The notes: generated by a model from the letters alone, not told the origin. DNA of 64,000 nt from Nonlabens sp. (GCA_020630715.1 JAHDIQ010000002.1:248001-312000), one strand, 5' to 3'. Counted from the stretch's first letter, positions 43,877 to 54,254 are shown. Program-made: numbers and translations.

Positions 43877-45319
43877 ATGATTGAAACAAAAAAAATAGAA
43901 TCCATAAGCGTTTTTGACATGCTTAAAATAGGTGTAGGTCCTTCAAGTTCTCATACTTTAGGTCCATGGCGTGCTGCAAGACGATTTATAGAAAAATTGA
44001 GATCTAAAAACAAGCTAGCACTAGTAGAACGTATTGAAGTTGATCTATATGGATCACTTTCTTTAACGGGTAAAGGTCACGCTACAGATGTTGCGGTAAT
44101 CATGGGATTGTTAGATGCAGATCCTACAACCTGTGAAATAGACCAGATACCACATGAGGTCTCTTATATTCAAGATCAAAAAAAGCTACAAATAGATGGT
44201 GTTTATGTGATCGATTTTGACCCAGCGACAGATATTAAATTTCATAGGAAATTTTTACCATTTCATCCTAACGGTATCAGGTTTAAAGCAATTTTTTCAA
44301 ACAGCAAATCTGCTAGTGAAAAATATTACAGCATAGGTGGCGGATTTGTAGTACAAGAGGAACGCAAACGTGCACAACTTAAAAAACTAGATTTTGAGTG
44401 TTTTCCTAGACCTATAGAAAAGGCAACAGATTTACAAGAATTCTGCCGGCGTGAGAACAAAGCGGTTTCAGAAATCATTCTAGAAAATGAATTGTATTTA
44501 CATTCACAGGAAGAAATAGATAGTCGTTTAAAAGACATCTGGGATGTGATGCTAGAATCTATGTATGTAGGATGTCATACAGAAGGAACTTTGCCTGGTG
44601 GTTTAAACGTACGTCGTCGCGCTTATGATACGCATCAAAAATTACAAAAAGGAAAAACCTACAACGATAAATATGAGTGGATTGAAGCCATACGTGATAC
44701 GGAAGTAAAATTTAGAGAAATTCTCAAATGGGTTTCTTGTTATGCACTAGCCGTAAATGAAGTAAATGCATCACTAGGTCGTGTGGTTACCGCTCCTACT
44801 AACGGTAGTGCTGGTGTCATTCCTGCCGTGATGATGTATTATATGACTATAGAAAATCACGACGCAAATTTTGAAGACGTAAAAAAATACCTGTTAGTTG
44901 CTGGTGCGATAGGTTCTTTATTTAAAAAAGGTGCTACCATTAGCGCTGCAATGGGCGGTTGCCAGGCAGAAATAGGTGTAAGTAGCGCTATGGCCGCTGG
45001 CGCTCTTACAGAGTTGATGGGTGGAACGCCAGACCAAGTATTAATGGCTAGTGAAATTGCCATGGAACATCATTTAGGTCTTACTTGTGACCCTATTGGT
45101 GGACTAGTACAAGTTCCTTGCATTGAGCGTAATGCGATGGGTGCGATTAAAGCGATTAATGCTTGTGAAATGGCTCTTGATAGCGATGCGGCAAATGCAA
45201 AAGTTCCTTTAGATAAGGTAATTGAAACCATGTGGCAAACCGCACAAGACATGAACACAAAGTATAAAGAGACTAGTGAAGGTGGACTAGCCGTAAATGT
45301 GGCACTGTCTGATTGTTAA
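43877..45319 (+). CDS. sdaA: L-serine ammonia-lyase, iron-sulfur type
   Basis: The enzyme splits serine to pyruvate and ammonia using a [4Fe-4S] cluster. It is the single-chain form: an N-terminal beta domain with [16 protein letters not shown] and a C-terminal alpha domain. Cluster cysteines are likely in [31 protein letters not shown] and [11 protein letters not shown]. The length of 480 residues is typical. It opposes the serC/serA route 13 kb away. Confidence 0.94.
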   Translation: MIETKKIESISVFDMLKIGVGPSSSHTLGPWRAARRFIEKLRSKNKLALVERIEVDLYGSLSLTGKGHATDVAVIMGLLDADPTTCEIDQIPHEVSYIQDQKKLQIDGVYVIDFDPATDIKFHRKFLPFHPNGIRFKAIFSNSKSASEKYYSIGGGFVVQEERKRAQLKKLDFECFPRPIEKATDLQEFCRRENKAVSEIILENELYLHSQEEIDSRLKDIWDVMLESMYVGCHTEGTLPGGLNVRRRAYDTHQKLQKGKTYNDKYEWIEAIRDTEVKFREILKWVSCYALAVNEVNASLGRVVTAPTNGSAGVIPAVMMYYMTIENHDANFEDVKKYLLVAGAIGSLFKKGATISAAMGGCQAEIGVSSAMAAGALTELMGGTPDQVLMASEIAMEHHLGLTCDPIGGLVQVPCIERNAMGAIKAINACEMALDSDAANAKVPLDKVIETMWQTAQDMNTKYKETSEGGLAVNVALSDC

Positions 45320-45448
45320 ACTTATTTCATTTTCAGTTTTTCCCTAAATAATAAATTATTTTAAGTACTTTCTTGTTATGCTAAAAAGGTGTTTTAAATA
45401 AGATTACAATATCATCTTATCGATACACTTTTTCTCAAATGAGCTACT

Positions 45449-45456
45449 TACTTTTG
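45449..45456 (+). promoter_or_regulatory. -7 box directly before the DHH phosphoesterase
   Basis: TACTTTTG ends 6 bases before the ATG at 45463; a near-leaderless mRNA is expected. Confidence 0.58.
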
Positions 45457-45462
45457 TAGCTT

Positions 45463-46488
45463 ATGAATGATGCACAATTTCAAGAGTTAAAAGACCTACT
45501 GGCTAGTCCTAAAAAGATCGTTGTAGTTCCACATCGTAATCCAGATGGAGATGCTATAGGATCTACCACGGCGCTAAATGGTTACTTAAAACAACTAGGT
45601 CATAACAGTATCATTATCTCACCTAATGACTTTCCTAAGTTTCTTAAATGGATTCCTTCATCAGATGAAATTTTGATTTATGAAAACAACAAAGAACAGT
45701 CAGATCAATTAATTTCTCATGCTGATCTCATCTTTATACTGGATCAAAACGCATTTCATCGTGCTGGTGATATGGAAGAAATTTTATCAAAGACGACAAC
45801 CACTTACGTAATGATAGATCATCATCAACAGCCAGATGATTTTGCTACCTATATGTATAGTGATACCAGCATGAGTTCTACCTGTGAAATGGTCTATCAT
45901 TTTATAGACCGTATGCAACATACAGACTATATTACTCCAGCGATGGCGGCAAGCATGTATACCGGTATTATTACAGATACTGGAAATTTTAAATACCGTT
46001 CTACCACTAGTACGACTCTTAGAGTCGCCGCAGCTTTAATGGACAAAGGAGCAAATGCAGAGTCTATTAATCGCAATATATATGATGTAAATTCTACCTC
46101 TAGATTAAAACTACTAGGTATAGCCCTGAATAATCTTACGGTTCTACCAGAATATCGCACGGCTTACATTACCATGTCACAAAAAGAACTAGATGATAAT
46201 GGTTTTCAAAAAGGCGACACAGAAGGTTTTGTCAACTATGGATTAAGCCTAGAAGGAATTGTATTTGCATTAATATTCATAGAAAATGCTGCAGACGATA
46301 TGGTTAAAATTTCTTTGCGATCTAAAGGTGATTTTGATGTCAACCTATTAGCTAGAGAACATTTCAACGGCGGCGGACATATAAACGCAGCTGGTGGTCG
46401 TTCCCTAGTAAACCTTTCACAAACAGAACAAAAATTAATTAGTATCTTGCCCGACTATGAAAAACAGCTCATTGAGACCGTTATTTAA
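45463..46488 (+). CDS. nrnA: DHH-family phosphoesterase (NrnA-like oligoribonuclease/pAp phosphatase)
   Basis: This 341-residue enzyme has VVPHRNPDGDAIGST at residues 21-35, the DHH motif in VMIDHHQQPDD, and the DHHA1 glycine motif in FNGGGHINAAGG. NrnA proteins degrade nano-RNA and dephosphorylate pAp. gldI begins inside its last 32 bases, so the two are translated together; this linkage is common in flavobacteria. Confidence 0.92.
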   Translation: MNDAQFQELKDLLASPKKIVVVPHRNPDGDAIGSTTALNGYLKQLGHNSIIISPNDFPKFLKWIPSSDEILIYENNKEQSDQLISHADLIFILDQNAFHRAGDMEEILSKTTTTYVMIDHHQQPDDFATYMYSDTSMSSTCEMVYHFIDRMQHTDYITPAMAASMYTGIITDTGNFKYRSTTSTTLRVAAALMDKGANAESINRNIYDVNSTSRLKLLGIALNNLTVLPEYRTAYITMSQKELDDNGFQKGDTEGFVNYGLSLEGIVFALIFIENAADDMVKISLRSKGDFDVNLLAREHFNGGGHINAAGGRSLVNLSQTEQKLISILPDYEKQLIETVI

Positions 46489-47017
46489 AGTCACTTTGCT
46501 CCTACTTTTACTAGTAGTAATAAGTGGTTGTAAGAATTTGAAACCGCGCAAACCAGTAAGTAGCGCATCGTCGTCATACAATGAATTGTCTATAGAAAAG
46601 AATAAAAAATTATACGCTGCAGAAGAGGCTACAATCGAAGAAATCATCGCAAATCTAGATCGTAAATTCACCCGTAGTAGTAATGGATTCTACTATCATT
46701 TTAATAAAAAAGATAGTACCAGTAGTGTGACGCCTAAATTTGGCGATCGAGTTACATTTGCGTACAATGTTATTGCTTTAAATGGTGATACCATTTATAG
46801 ACAAGAAGAATTATCGCCCATTACTAAAAGTCTGGAACAAGAATACGGCGTTTTTAAAGGAATGAGAGAAGCCTTAAAGTTAATGCATGAAGGTGATCAG
46901 GCTACGTTCTACTTCCCTAGTTACATGGGATATGGTTACTATGGTGATGAAAATCGTATAGGGACTAACGTGCCTTTTAAAAGTGATGTTACCTTAATTG
47001 GTATTAATAAAGAGTAA
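46457..47017 (+). CDS. gldI: gliding motility-associated FKBP-type prolyl isomerase lipoprotein GldI
   Basis: This 186-residue lipoprotein (lipobox ending VISGC, Cys25) carries an FKBP-like domain: FGDRVTFAYNVIALNGDTIY, then GMREALKLMHEGDQATFYFPSYMGYGYYG and PFKSDVTLIGI. GldI is needed for gliding in Flavobacterium johnsoniae and presumably folds envelope proteins of that machinery. It overlaps nrnA by 32 bases and lies 86 bases before a second prolyl isomerase gene. Confidence 0.92.
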   Translation: MKNSSLRPLFKVTLLLLLLVVISGCKNLKPRKPVSSASSSYNELSIEKNKKLYAAEEATIEEIIANLDRKFTRSSNGFYYHFNKKDSTSSVTPKFGDRVTFAYNVIALNGDTIYRQEELSPITKSLEQEYGVFKGMREALKLMHEGDQATFYFPSYMGYGYYGDENRIGTNVPFKSDVTLIGINKE

Positions 47018-47035
47018 TAAAATAGTAGTTTATAC

Positions 47036-47049
47036 GCTTTCGCGAAAGC
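47036..47049. repeat. palindrome GCTTTCGCGAAAGC, copy 12 (intergenic)
   Basis: Perfect 14-mer 18 bases after the gldI stop; the outer flank is degraded on one side (CATAG instead of CGTAA). Confidence 0.95.
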
Positions 47050-47103
47050 ATAGTAATCACAACCCCAGAACAAAAAAGAAGAATTAATATTAAAAACAAT
47101 ACC

Positions 47104-48255
47104 ATGAAAAAAGTACACGTAATCCTAATTTTACTGGCCATAGTAATGACTGGCGCATCTTGTGAAGACAAGTATAAAGATGTAGAAGATGGGATTTATG
47201 CAGAGATCGTAACAAATAAAGGTACCATGTTTGCAGAATTATACTATGAAGCAGCACCACTTACGGTATCTAACTTTGTCGCACTAGCCGAAGGAAAACA
47301 TGATAAAATGTCTATAGACAGTTTAAAAGGAAAGCCGTTTTATGATGGACGTATTTTTCATCGTGTGATTAAAGATTTTATGATTCAAGGTGGAGATCCG
47401 GCAGGAACTGGATCTGGATCACCAGGATATAAATTTGACCAAGAGATCGTTGATACCTTAAAACACGATGAAAAAGGTGTGATGTCTATGGCAAATGCAG
47501 GACCTAATACAAACGGTAGTCAGTTTTTTATCATGCATAAAGAAAGTCCATTTTTAGATGGAAAGTATAACGTTTTTGGAAAAGTGGTAGAAGGTCTAGC
47601 TGTAGTAGATTCTATTGCCACCACTAAAACTGGCGCACAGGATAGACCAGAAGAAGAAATGATCATGCTAGATGTTAATATCATACGTAAAGGTCGTGAC
47701 GCAAAAAAGTGGGATGCCATGGAAACATTCAACAATGTTATTGCAGAAAAAGAAGCCACAGCAGAAAAGGAACGTCTAGCTCAAGAAGAACGCGCAAAAA
47801 AAGCTCCAGCATTAAGAGAAGCAAAAGCCAAGGAATTTGTAGCACTTAAAGCAAAAGCTACGCGTATGGATAACGGACTTATGATTTACAAAAAAACAAA
47901 AGGTACTGGTGGACGTCCAGTAGATGGGAATACTGTATTTATAGATTATAGTGGCTTTTTTGAAGACGGACGCCTATTTGACTCTAGTAATTTAGAAGTT
48001 TCTCAGAATTTTGATAATGTAAATCCAGCAAAAGCACAAGCTAAGGCATATAAACCTATGGGCGTAAAATTTGATCCTGCCGCCGGAATGGTGCAAGGAT
48101 TTAAAGATGCTATGCTAAGCATGAACTACGGCGATGAAATCGTTGCATTTATTCCTAGCGATCTTGCTTATGGTGAGCGCGGTGCTGGTGGTGTTATTCC
48201 TCCTAATACAGATTTAATCTTTGAAATGAAGATGATGGTAGATATGCAAGAGTAA
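47104..48255 (+). CDS. cyclophilin-FKBP fusion peptidylprolyl isomerase lipoprotein
   Basis: Two unrelated prolyl isomerase folds are joined in one 383-residue lipoprotein (lipobox MTGASC). The cyclophilin domain spans about residues 30-200, with FHRVIKDFMIQGGDP and MANAGPNTNGSQFFI. A charged helix rich in Ala, Glu and Lys (about 215-255) links to the FKBP domain (about 258-383), with NTVFIDYSGFFEDGRLFDSS and IPSDLAYGERGAGGVIPPNTDLIFE. It should help proteins fold in the periplasm. It lies directly after gldI. Confidence 0.93.
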   Translation: MKKVHVILILLAIVMTGASCEDKYKDVEDGIYAEIVTNKGTMFAELYYEAAPLTVSNFVALAEGKHDKMSIDSLKGKPFYDGRIFHRVIKDFMIQGGDPAGTGSGSPGYKFDQEIVDTLKHDEKGVMSMANAGPNTNGSQFFIMHKESPFLDGKYNVFGKVVEGLAVVDSIATTKTGAQDRPEEEMIMLDVNIIRKGRDAKKWDAMETFNNVIAEKEATAEKERLAQEERAKKAPALREAKAKEFVALKAKATRMDNGLMIYKKTKGTGGRPVDGNTVFIDYSGFFEDGRLFDSSNLEVSQNFDNVNPAKAQAKAYKPMGVKFDPAAGMVQGFKDAMLSMNYGDEIVAFIPSDLAYGERGAGGVIPPNTDLIFEMKMMVDMQE

Positions 48256-48277
48256 AACTCAGGTAGCAATTTATATT

Positions 48278-48309
48278 AAAAGCGCAATTCATCGGAATTG
48301 CGCTTTTTT
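48278..48309 (+). terminator. terminator after the PPIase fusion gene
   Basis: AAAAGCGCAATTC pairs with GAATTGCGCTTTT, loop ATCG, with T-run. Confidence 0.92.
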
Positions 48310-48358
48310 ATTTAAACCTTTTAATTATCTAAAAGTCTAAATGTAATAACTTTACGAT

Positions 48359-49585
48359 ATGAAGACTTTAAATTTCATTTTTAAACTAGCTTTTTTAAGC
48401 TTTCTCTTTATTTCCTGTGAAGGTAGTAATGATGACGATGGTAATGACAACGGTAATTCTGATCCTATAGACCGTACTACTTTTATCTCAAATCTAGATT
48501 ACAACGATTTAAATAACTGGGCATTTCATCCAGATCAAAGTTTTAATTTACTAGCAAATTATAATTTAGACATTGCACAAATAGGTGTTGATGGTCAGCT
48601 AGATGCGGTTATTAATGTTCCTAATAATGCGGCTACAGATACTGGTATCGATATATTCTGGGTACATCCTACACTATTAGAAACAGTTGAATTTACGGCT
48701 TACAATGTACCACTAGCAGATCAATCTACTTTTAGAGTTAACACCACGATTATTGCACAAGGTGGATTACTCGCTCAATATGGTCGCTTTTATGCTCCTA
48801 GATATCAGCAATCTACAGCGCCAGCTTACAGCCCTATAGAAACCGAAGAAAATCGTAGTGCGACGATCATGAATTCTTATGCAGATATTAAGTCTGCTTT
48901 TTTGAACTATCTAGACAATCATAATAATGGTAATCGCATCATCCTTGCCGGACATTCACAAGGATCTTTTTTAACGAGTATGCTGCTTAGAGAAGTTTTT
49001 GATAATTATCCAGAACTTAGGTCTAGACTAATCGTGGCAGGACTAGGCGGAATGAATTTTATCTACGCTCCTACTGGAACTTATGTAGGCGGACAATTTG
49101 AAAACATACCACTTTGTACCTCATCAGGTGAAACTGGATGTATTTTAAACTGGACTACTTTTAAAGAAAATCAAGCCTATCCTAGCATCAATACAGCATT
49201 ACCTAGTTTTAGTAATATCCTTAAAGATCAAGGCTTGTTGTACAATACCATTGACACCTCATCACAGTGGTTTGTTCAAGATGAGCAATATTATAATACA
49301 ACAGAACAACCACTGCGCAATTATATTACTCCTAGTGGTAATCATAGTTTTAATGTGACCCAAAACTTTCTAGCTTTTGATAACTATTATACCATACAGC
49401 AAGTGCGCAATGGAAACAATGGCATAGGTTTTCATGTAGGTCGTAACGACTTACCTAATGACCAGCGACCAGATGAATTGATTCCGCTAGAGAGTGATCC
49501 ATCGTTTGCCCGATTAGGTTATCATAATAAAGATTACAACATTTACCTATGGGCACTTATCCAGCAGATTAATGCTAAAATATAG
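48359..49585 (+). CDS. DUF3089 alpha/beta-hydrolase-like lipoprotein
   Basis: This 408-residue protein has a lipobox (LFISC), then an acidic tether (GSNDDDGNDNG). The DUF3089 body has DIFWVHPTLL early, the nucleophile elbow GHSQGS in the middle and GFHVGRNDLP late. This suggests a lipase- or esterase-like hydrolase exposed outside the cell membrane. Substrate unknown. It is convergent with pepD, 4 bases apart. Confidence 0.85.
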   Translation: MKTLNFIFKLAFLSFLFISCEGSNDDDGNDNGNSDPIDRTTFISNLDYNDLNNWAFHPDQSFNLLANYNLDIAQIGVDGQLDAVINVPNNAATDTGIDIFWVHPTLLETVEFTAYNVPLADQSTFRVNTTIIAQGGLLAQYGRFYAPRYQQSTAPAYSPIETEENRSATIMNSYADIKSAFLNYLDNHNNGNRIILAGHSQGSFLTSMLLREVFDNYPELRSRLIVAGLGGMNFIYAPTGTYVGGQFENIPLCTSSGETGCILNWTTFKENQAYPSINTALPSFSNILKDQGLLYNTIDTSSQWFVQDEQYYNTTEQPLRNYITPSGNHSFNVTQNFLAFDNYYTIQQVRNGNNGIGFHVGRNDLPNDQRPDELIPLESDPSFARLGYHNKDYNIYLWALIQQINAKI

Positions 49586-49589
49586 GTTT

Positions 49590-51044
49590 TTAAGCCTTAG
49601 GGATTTCTTTTAAAACCTCCTGTAAATAACGCCAGAATTTCTGTACTGATTTAATTTCAACATGTTCATCTGGGCTATGTGCACCACGTATATTAGGCCC
49701 AAAACTGATCATATCCAGTCCTGGATAACGTTCTCCTAAAATCCCACATTCTAGTCCTGCGTGACATGCGACTACTCTAGGTTCATGATCAAATAGCTGT
49801 ATATATTTGGCTTTTGCAATGTCTAATATTTCACTATTAGGATTAGGCTGCCATCCTCGATAATCTCCAGATAAGGTAACATCCATTCCCGCTAACTGCA
49901 TCACAGCACTAATACTAGAAGATAGATCTGTTTTTGAACTATCTACAGATGATCTAGTAAGACATGCGATTTCTAACTTACCATCACTTAAAGTTACTCT
50001 AGCTAGGTTATTACTAGTTTCTACTAATCCATCGATATCTGGACTCATTCTATAAACACCATTATGAATACCTAGCAATGTGAAGACCACTGCTCTACTA
50101 TCTGCAACCTTAAGTGCTTCATTGATAGCTTCTATTTTATGAAGTTCGATAACAAGATCTTCTTCTAATGTTTTGTATTCATCTAAGATGGCTTTCTTAC
50201 AACTCTCAAATCTATTCATCACCACATCATGATCTGGTGAGGCAAATTTTACACTCGCTTCACGAGGTATAGCATTACGTAAACTACCACCTTTAATATG
50301 AGTGATATGAATATCTGTTCTCTTTTGAATAGCATCCAGCAAACGTGTGATCATTTTATTAGCATTACCTAATCCTTTAATGATATCCATTCCACTGTGA
50401 CCACCATTCAATCCTTTTACAACAATTTCGTAGCTATCGTAGCCATTAGGAACTGGCATTAAATCGTAATCATGACGTGCTGTAATATCCACGCCACCAG
50501 CACAACCTATATCTATTTCATCATCTTCCTCTGTATCTAGATTTAAAAGGATGGTACTGTTTAGGATCGTTTTATCTAGCTCTTTTGCACCAGTCATTCC
50601 TGTTTCTTCATCTATAGTAAACAGCGCTTCTATGGCAGGATGAGCAATATCACTCGAAGAAAGCACACTCATGATTGCTGCGACTCCTATACCATTATCT
50701 GCTCCTAGTGTGGTACCATGAGCAGCAATAATATCGCCTTCTACATACATATCTATTCCTTGGGTTAAGAAATCAAAATCTGTATCATTATTTTTTTGAT
50801 GAACCATATCGATATGTGATTGCATAATGATGGATTTACGATCTTCCATTCCTGGACTGGCAGGCTTTTTAATAATCACGTTACCTATCGCATCTTCTAT
50901 CACTTCTAATCCTAGCTGCTTACCAAAATCCACCATAAAGGCACGCACGCGTTCTTCTTTTTTAGAAGGTCGTGGTACTGCATTTAAATCTGCAAAATGA
51001 TTCCATAATACTCGTGGTTCTTGTTTTCTAACTGCTATGCTCAT
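49590..51044 (-). CDS. pepD: aminoacyl-histidine dipeptidase (beta-Ala-His dipeptidase)
   Basis: This M20-type zinc peptidase cleaves dipeptides such as carnosine and Xaa-His. Metal-site motifs are MQSHIDMVHQK, GTTLGADNGIGVAA, FTIDEETGMTGAKEL, VVACHAGLECG and the final AHSPDEHVEI. The length of 484 residues is typical. A TATCTTTG box lies 20 bases upstream of the ATG. Confidence 0.94.
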   Translation of the reverse strand: MSIAVRKQEPRVLWNHFADLNAVPRPSKKEERVRAFMVDFGKQLGLEVIEDAIGNVIIKKPASPGMEDRKSIIMQSHIDMVHQKNNDTDFDFLTQGIDMYVEGDIIAAHGTTLGADNGIGVAAIMSVLSSSDIAHPAIEALFTIDEETGMTGAKELDKTILNSTILLNLDTEEDDEIDIGCAGGVDITARHDYDLMPVPNGYDSYEIVVKGLNGGHSGMDIIKGLGNANKMITRLLDAIQKRTDIHITHIKGGSLRNAIPREASVKFASPDHDVVMNRFESCKKAILDEYKTLEEDLVIELHKIEAINEALKVADSRAVVFTLLGIHNGVYRMSPDIDGLVETSNNLARVTLSDGKLEIACLTRSSVDSSKTDLSSSISAVMQLAGMDVTLSGDYRGWQPNPNSEILDIAKAKYIQLFDHEPRVVACHAGLECGILGERYPGLDMISFGPNIRGAHSPDEHVEIKSVQKFWRYLQEVLKEIPKA

Positions 51045-51064
51045 ATAATGATATATTTGGAATG

Positions 51065-51072
51065 CAAAGATA
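51065..51072 (-). promoter_or_regulatory. -7 promoter box of pepD
   Basis: Minus-strand TATCTTTG lies 20 bases before the pepD start. Confidence 0.55.
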
Positions 51073-51146
51073 CAAGCTAGTAGATGTTATCTTAAAAGTT
51101 CCTAGTTAAATAAAATGGTAAATTGATAGGCTTGCTATGGTATTAC

Positions 51147-51160
51147 GCTTTCGCGAAAGC
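51147..51160. repeat. palindrome GCTTTCGCGAAAGC, copy 13 (intergenic)
   Basis: Perfect copy between pepD and the DUF5723 gene, preceded by TTAC. Confidence 0.95.
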
Positions 51161-51226
51161 ATAACCTAATAGAAGTATATCCTAATAAAGGACCATACGA
51201 AAGTGAACTGACCTTTTACTCCACTG

Positions 51227-52651
51227 CTATCTAGAAACGTAAGGTTTATCAAAGATCAAATTAAAACCGAGTTGTAAAGACGCTGCATTTGCATTTGCGA
51301 GATTACGATACTCAAGCAGATGATCTGCTAGTACATAAAAGTGAACTGCGCCTATTTGTGTGGAAAAACCTAGTCCTATATTTCTACTAGAAAACTGGTC
51401 TACGGTATAGGTAACTTTTGCACTTAAATGATCAGAAAATCTACGTCTATAATAAGCCGTAATAGCAGACTGAAATTGAATCGGTCTTTTTACAGCAAAT
51501 AACTGTAAGCCTACATCATTTTTATAAGGACTAGCATACCTACCGCAATTACAATCTTCTTTTTCTTTACCAAATTGATAACGTACCGCAGCATTTAATT
51601 TCAGCGGTCGTAACGTGGTGTATGACGTTTGTGTGCTATCTACTTCAAATAGCTCTTCAAACTCATCTGCAACATCATCCCAGTACTGTTGAGCGGTTTG
51701 GCCACTTGCAACCTCAGGAAATAATGGATTGAATCCTTCATATTCATACTGCCCGTTAATAGCATAACTATCCACATCTTTAGTATGTGATATAAAACCT
51801 AGGTCTAGCATACTACCATCTATGGTGATTTGATCTGTTAGTTCATGAGTAAACCCTAGATCTACTCCTAACCCTAAATTACCACCTAAAAATAGCTTGT
51901 TACGCATGGTACTAATGCTGTTAGAAAGATTTCCGTTTTCTTCATATTCCTCTCTCAACGATAGCAGTCCTGATGAGTTAACTTGTAAATCCAGATCAAA
52001 GTTGTGTGTAAGTAAGTTGTTCTGACCTTCTACTGTTGTGAAACTTCCAGAATTATTAATGGAACTTATATCTGCAGCACTAGAATAAATTTTAAAACGC
52101 ACACCTATTCTAGACTTTTCATTGATCTTTTTAGAAATCCCTACATGAAATACAGATAGTAATTCGCCTCTTACTTTTAAATGATCTAGGTTAAATGGTC
52201 TGCCTATATTTCCCGCATTTCCTTCTATTGCGAGATCTAGGTAATCTTTTGGGATATAGGCTATGGCATCTGTCTCTTGATAAATCCCAAAACTGATGTA
52301 ATTCTCTCTCTCAATCGTATTACCAAAAGAAAAACCACCTGAAAACAGTTCTAATTGTTGATTCACATACGCATAATCGTTTTGATCAATGCGATTAATT
52401 ACCTGTCTTATTCTATTATTAAAAGTATTGCCATCATCTGCAAAAAGGTCAAATGTATTCACACCTGTAGAACCACCTTGAACGTGAATATGAGACAATA
52501 ATGGCATTCCTACATAAAAACCGTTATCTAAATCTACACTAGGATTTACTAGTGTGGATTGTGGTATTTCTGTAAAACCATAGAGCAACTGTTTATTTTG
52601 AGCAGTGACTAAAACGGTAAAGAAAAATAATAAGAAGCTTAATTTTCTCAT
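51227..52651 (-). CDS. DUF5723 outer-membrane beta-barrel protein
   Basis: The 474-residue product has a signal peptide ending VLVTAQ and long amphipathic beta-strand sequence. An early segment, VNPSVDLDNGFYVGMPLL, and the ISKKINEKSRIGVRFKIY region fit DUF5723. It overlaps the upstream lipoprotein gene by 4 bases, so the pair is co-expressed. Function unknown. Confidence 0.85.
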   Translation of the reverse strand: MRKLSFLLFFFTVLVTAQNKQLLYGFTEIPQSTLVNPSVDLDNGFYVGMPLLSHIHVQGGSTGVNTFDLFADDGNTFNNRIRQVINRIDQNDYAYVNQQLELFSGGFSFGNTIERENYISFGIYQETDAIAYIPKDYLDLAIEGNAGNIGRPFNLDHLKVRGELLSVFHVGISKKINEKSRIGVRFKIYSSAADISSINNSGSFTTVEGQNNLLTHNFDLDLQVNSSGLLSLREEYEENGNLSNSISTMRNKLFLGGNLGLGVDLGFTHELTDQITIDGSMLDLGFISHTKDVDSYAINGQYEYEGFNPLFPEVASGQTAQQYWDDVADEFEELFEVDSTQTSYTTLRPLKLNAAVRYQFGKEKEDCNCGRYASPYKNDVGLQLFAVKRPIQFQSAITAYYRRRFSDHLSAKVTYTVDQFSSRNIGLGFSTQIGAVHFYVLADHLLEYRNLANANAASLQLGFNLIFDKPYVSR

Positions 52652-53211
52652 TCCGTTGTTTCGGCTCTAAAATAAAAGACACCTTTTGAGTCTAAGGATA
52701 TCGTTTCAGTATCATTTTCTGTTAAGGTGGATCCATCTGTACTAGGTAATAATTGAAATTGAAATCTAATAGTTTTTGTTTCTATTAGACTATTGATGTT
52801 ATTTTCATCAAATTCAATAGTGAATAACAATGGCTGACTTGTTATAGAACTTTGTGGATCAATTGAAAACTGTGAGGCTCTTAAAAGTTGATCGTTATCA
52901 TCTAGAAATATGGTATTCACTTCAAATGCACGGTCTATCTGATTAGTCACTTCAAAAAATAAATCTGCTCTAACTAGATAATCTACTACGACTTCATTTG
53001 TGAAAATTTCAATATTATCTACAGCATCTGTAACAGATTGCAGTTCTGCACCATTATCTACAAATCTAGAAGCTTCTACATCTGTAAAGACCAGACTTAC
53101 CTCTGTAACTGGTTCTATGATCACATCTGTAGACTGATCAAAATCGACATCACTAATACAAGATGTTACTAACAACAGCGATAATAAAAGAAACGATGAA
53201 TAAAATCTCAT
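52648..53211 (-). CDS. hypothetical lipoprotein
   Basis: This 187-residue protein begins MRFYSSFLLLSLLLVTSC, a lipobox with Cys18, followed by acidic residues. The body is predicted mostly beta-strand, with VFEVTNQ-like Ig features, and I do not recognise it. The frame opens 20 codons earlier at a less likely start. It is coupled to the outer-membrane DUF5723 gene by a 4-base overlap, so the two may work together. Confidence 0.72.
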   Translation of the reverse strand: MRFYSSFLLLSLLLVTSCISDVDFDQSTDVIIEPVTEVSLVFTDVEASRFVDNGAELQSVTDAVDNIEIFTNEVVVDYLVRADLFFEVTNQIDRAFEVNTIFLDDNDQLLRASQFSIDPQSSITSQPLLFTIEFDENNINSLIETKTIRFQFQLLPSTDGSTLTENDTETISLDSKGVFYFRAETTE

Positions 53212-53322
53212 AGAAAAAGGAAGTCTAGTCAATTGAATATTTGTTAAATATAATACACTATTATAACTCAAATATGTTATTGAAAGTATAAAGGAATCTA
53301 TTATAACTGGTATCTTTATGCT

Positions 53323-53544
53323 ATGAATCGTAAGAATATCTTATTCATACTAATAGTATGTTGCCTTACCATAGGTCTAGCGCCTTTTACACCTGAACCT
53401 CATTTATGGGGTAAATTAAAATGGATTGCTGGCGGTGGCGATGGAATGCAATTAATGGATTATGGAGATTTACTGCTTCATGGATCGCCGTGGATGGCAT
53501 TGCTAGTTGCGCTGATATACTTTGGATTAAAGAATACTAATTAG
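53323..53544 (+). CDS. small conserved membrane protein
   Basis: This 73-residue protein has two hydrophobic segments (about 5-22 and 55-69) around a loop, PEPHLWGKLKWIAGGGDGMQ. The loop pattern is familiar from small flavobacterial membrane proteins of unknown function. TATCTTTA just 4 bases before the ATG is a weak -7 box. Its end overlaps the convergent DUF6503 gene by 8 bases. Confidence 0.7.
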   Translation: MNRKNILFILIVCCLTIGLAPFTPEPHLWGKLKWIAGGGDGMQLMDYGDLLLHGSPWMALLVALIYFGLKNTN

Positions 53545-54253
53545 TAATCGTATCTGTCCCTAGAAATTGATCATCCTTATTGTAATACCATTGACGTATG
53601 GCTGGAATTTGAATCTTGTTTAATTCATGATTACCAGATAGTAAAATGTATTCGCCAAAATCAGGCTTTAGTTTTCCTTTTTTATCAGTTTTAAAAAACT
53701 GGTATACTTCCATTCTATACGATTCTGGATCAAAGTAAAAAAACCATACATCACTTCCCACTTCTGGATCGTAGCTAACTTCTACCACTAAATATTCCTT
53801 TCCTTTGAAGCGTTTGCGTTGCACGATTTCATTAATAATGGTTCCATCATCCTTAAGTTTCATGGGTAAACCATAGAGATAGGTATAGTAATCGCGCATT
53901 ACTATCGCACGGTCCACATCTTTATCAGTAGTTGCAATGAGTTGATTTTTATCTCTTAAAATTATTTTGGAGACTCTTACCTCATCTTTTGAGATCGTAT
54001 AACCCGTAAGTAAACTATCTCTTGTAGCAAATAGCTCAAAAAACTGGGCTGGTAAATTGATCTCGATCTCACTAACTCGATCAGGATTATTAGGAGTGGT
54101 CATGGTAACTTGAAATTTACCTATAAATTCTGACCAGTTGTTATTAGGGTCGTGATATTCTATGGATTTATCCAGAACTTCTTGAGCTGGCAACTGCTGA
54201 CCTTGCGTAAAAAAGGCTACAGTTAAAAACAGAATGGCAATGATAATTTTCAC
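53537..54253 (-). CDS. DUF6503 secreted protein
   Basis: This 238-residue protein has a signal peptide (cleavage after TQGQ) and a body with DKSIEYHDPNNNW and a LolA-like beta fold: GSDVWFFYFDPESYRMEVYQF. This matches DUF6503, probably periplasmic. It is the last of three minus-strand envelope genes that overlap or abut. Confidence 0.82.
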   Translation of the reverse strand: MKIIIAILFLTVAFFTQGQQLPAQEVLDKSIEYHDPNNNWSEFIGKFQVTMTTPNNPDRVSEIEINLPAQFFELFATRDSLLTGYTISKDEVRVSKIILRDKNQLIATTDKDVDRAIVMRDYYTYLYGLPMKLKDDGTIINEIVQRKRFKGKEYLVVEVSYDPEVGSDVWFFYFDPESYRMEVYQFFKTDKKGKLKPDFGEYILLSGNHELNKIQIPAIRQWYYNKDDQFLGTDTITN

Positions 54254-54254
54254 A

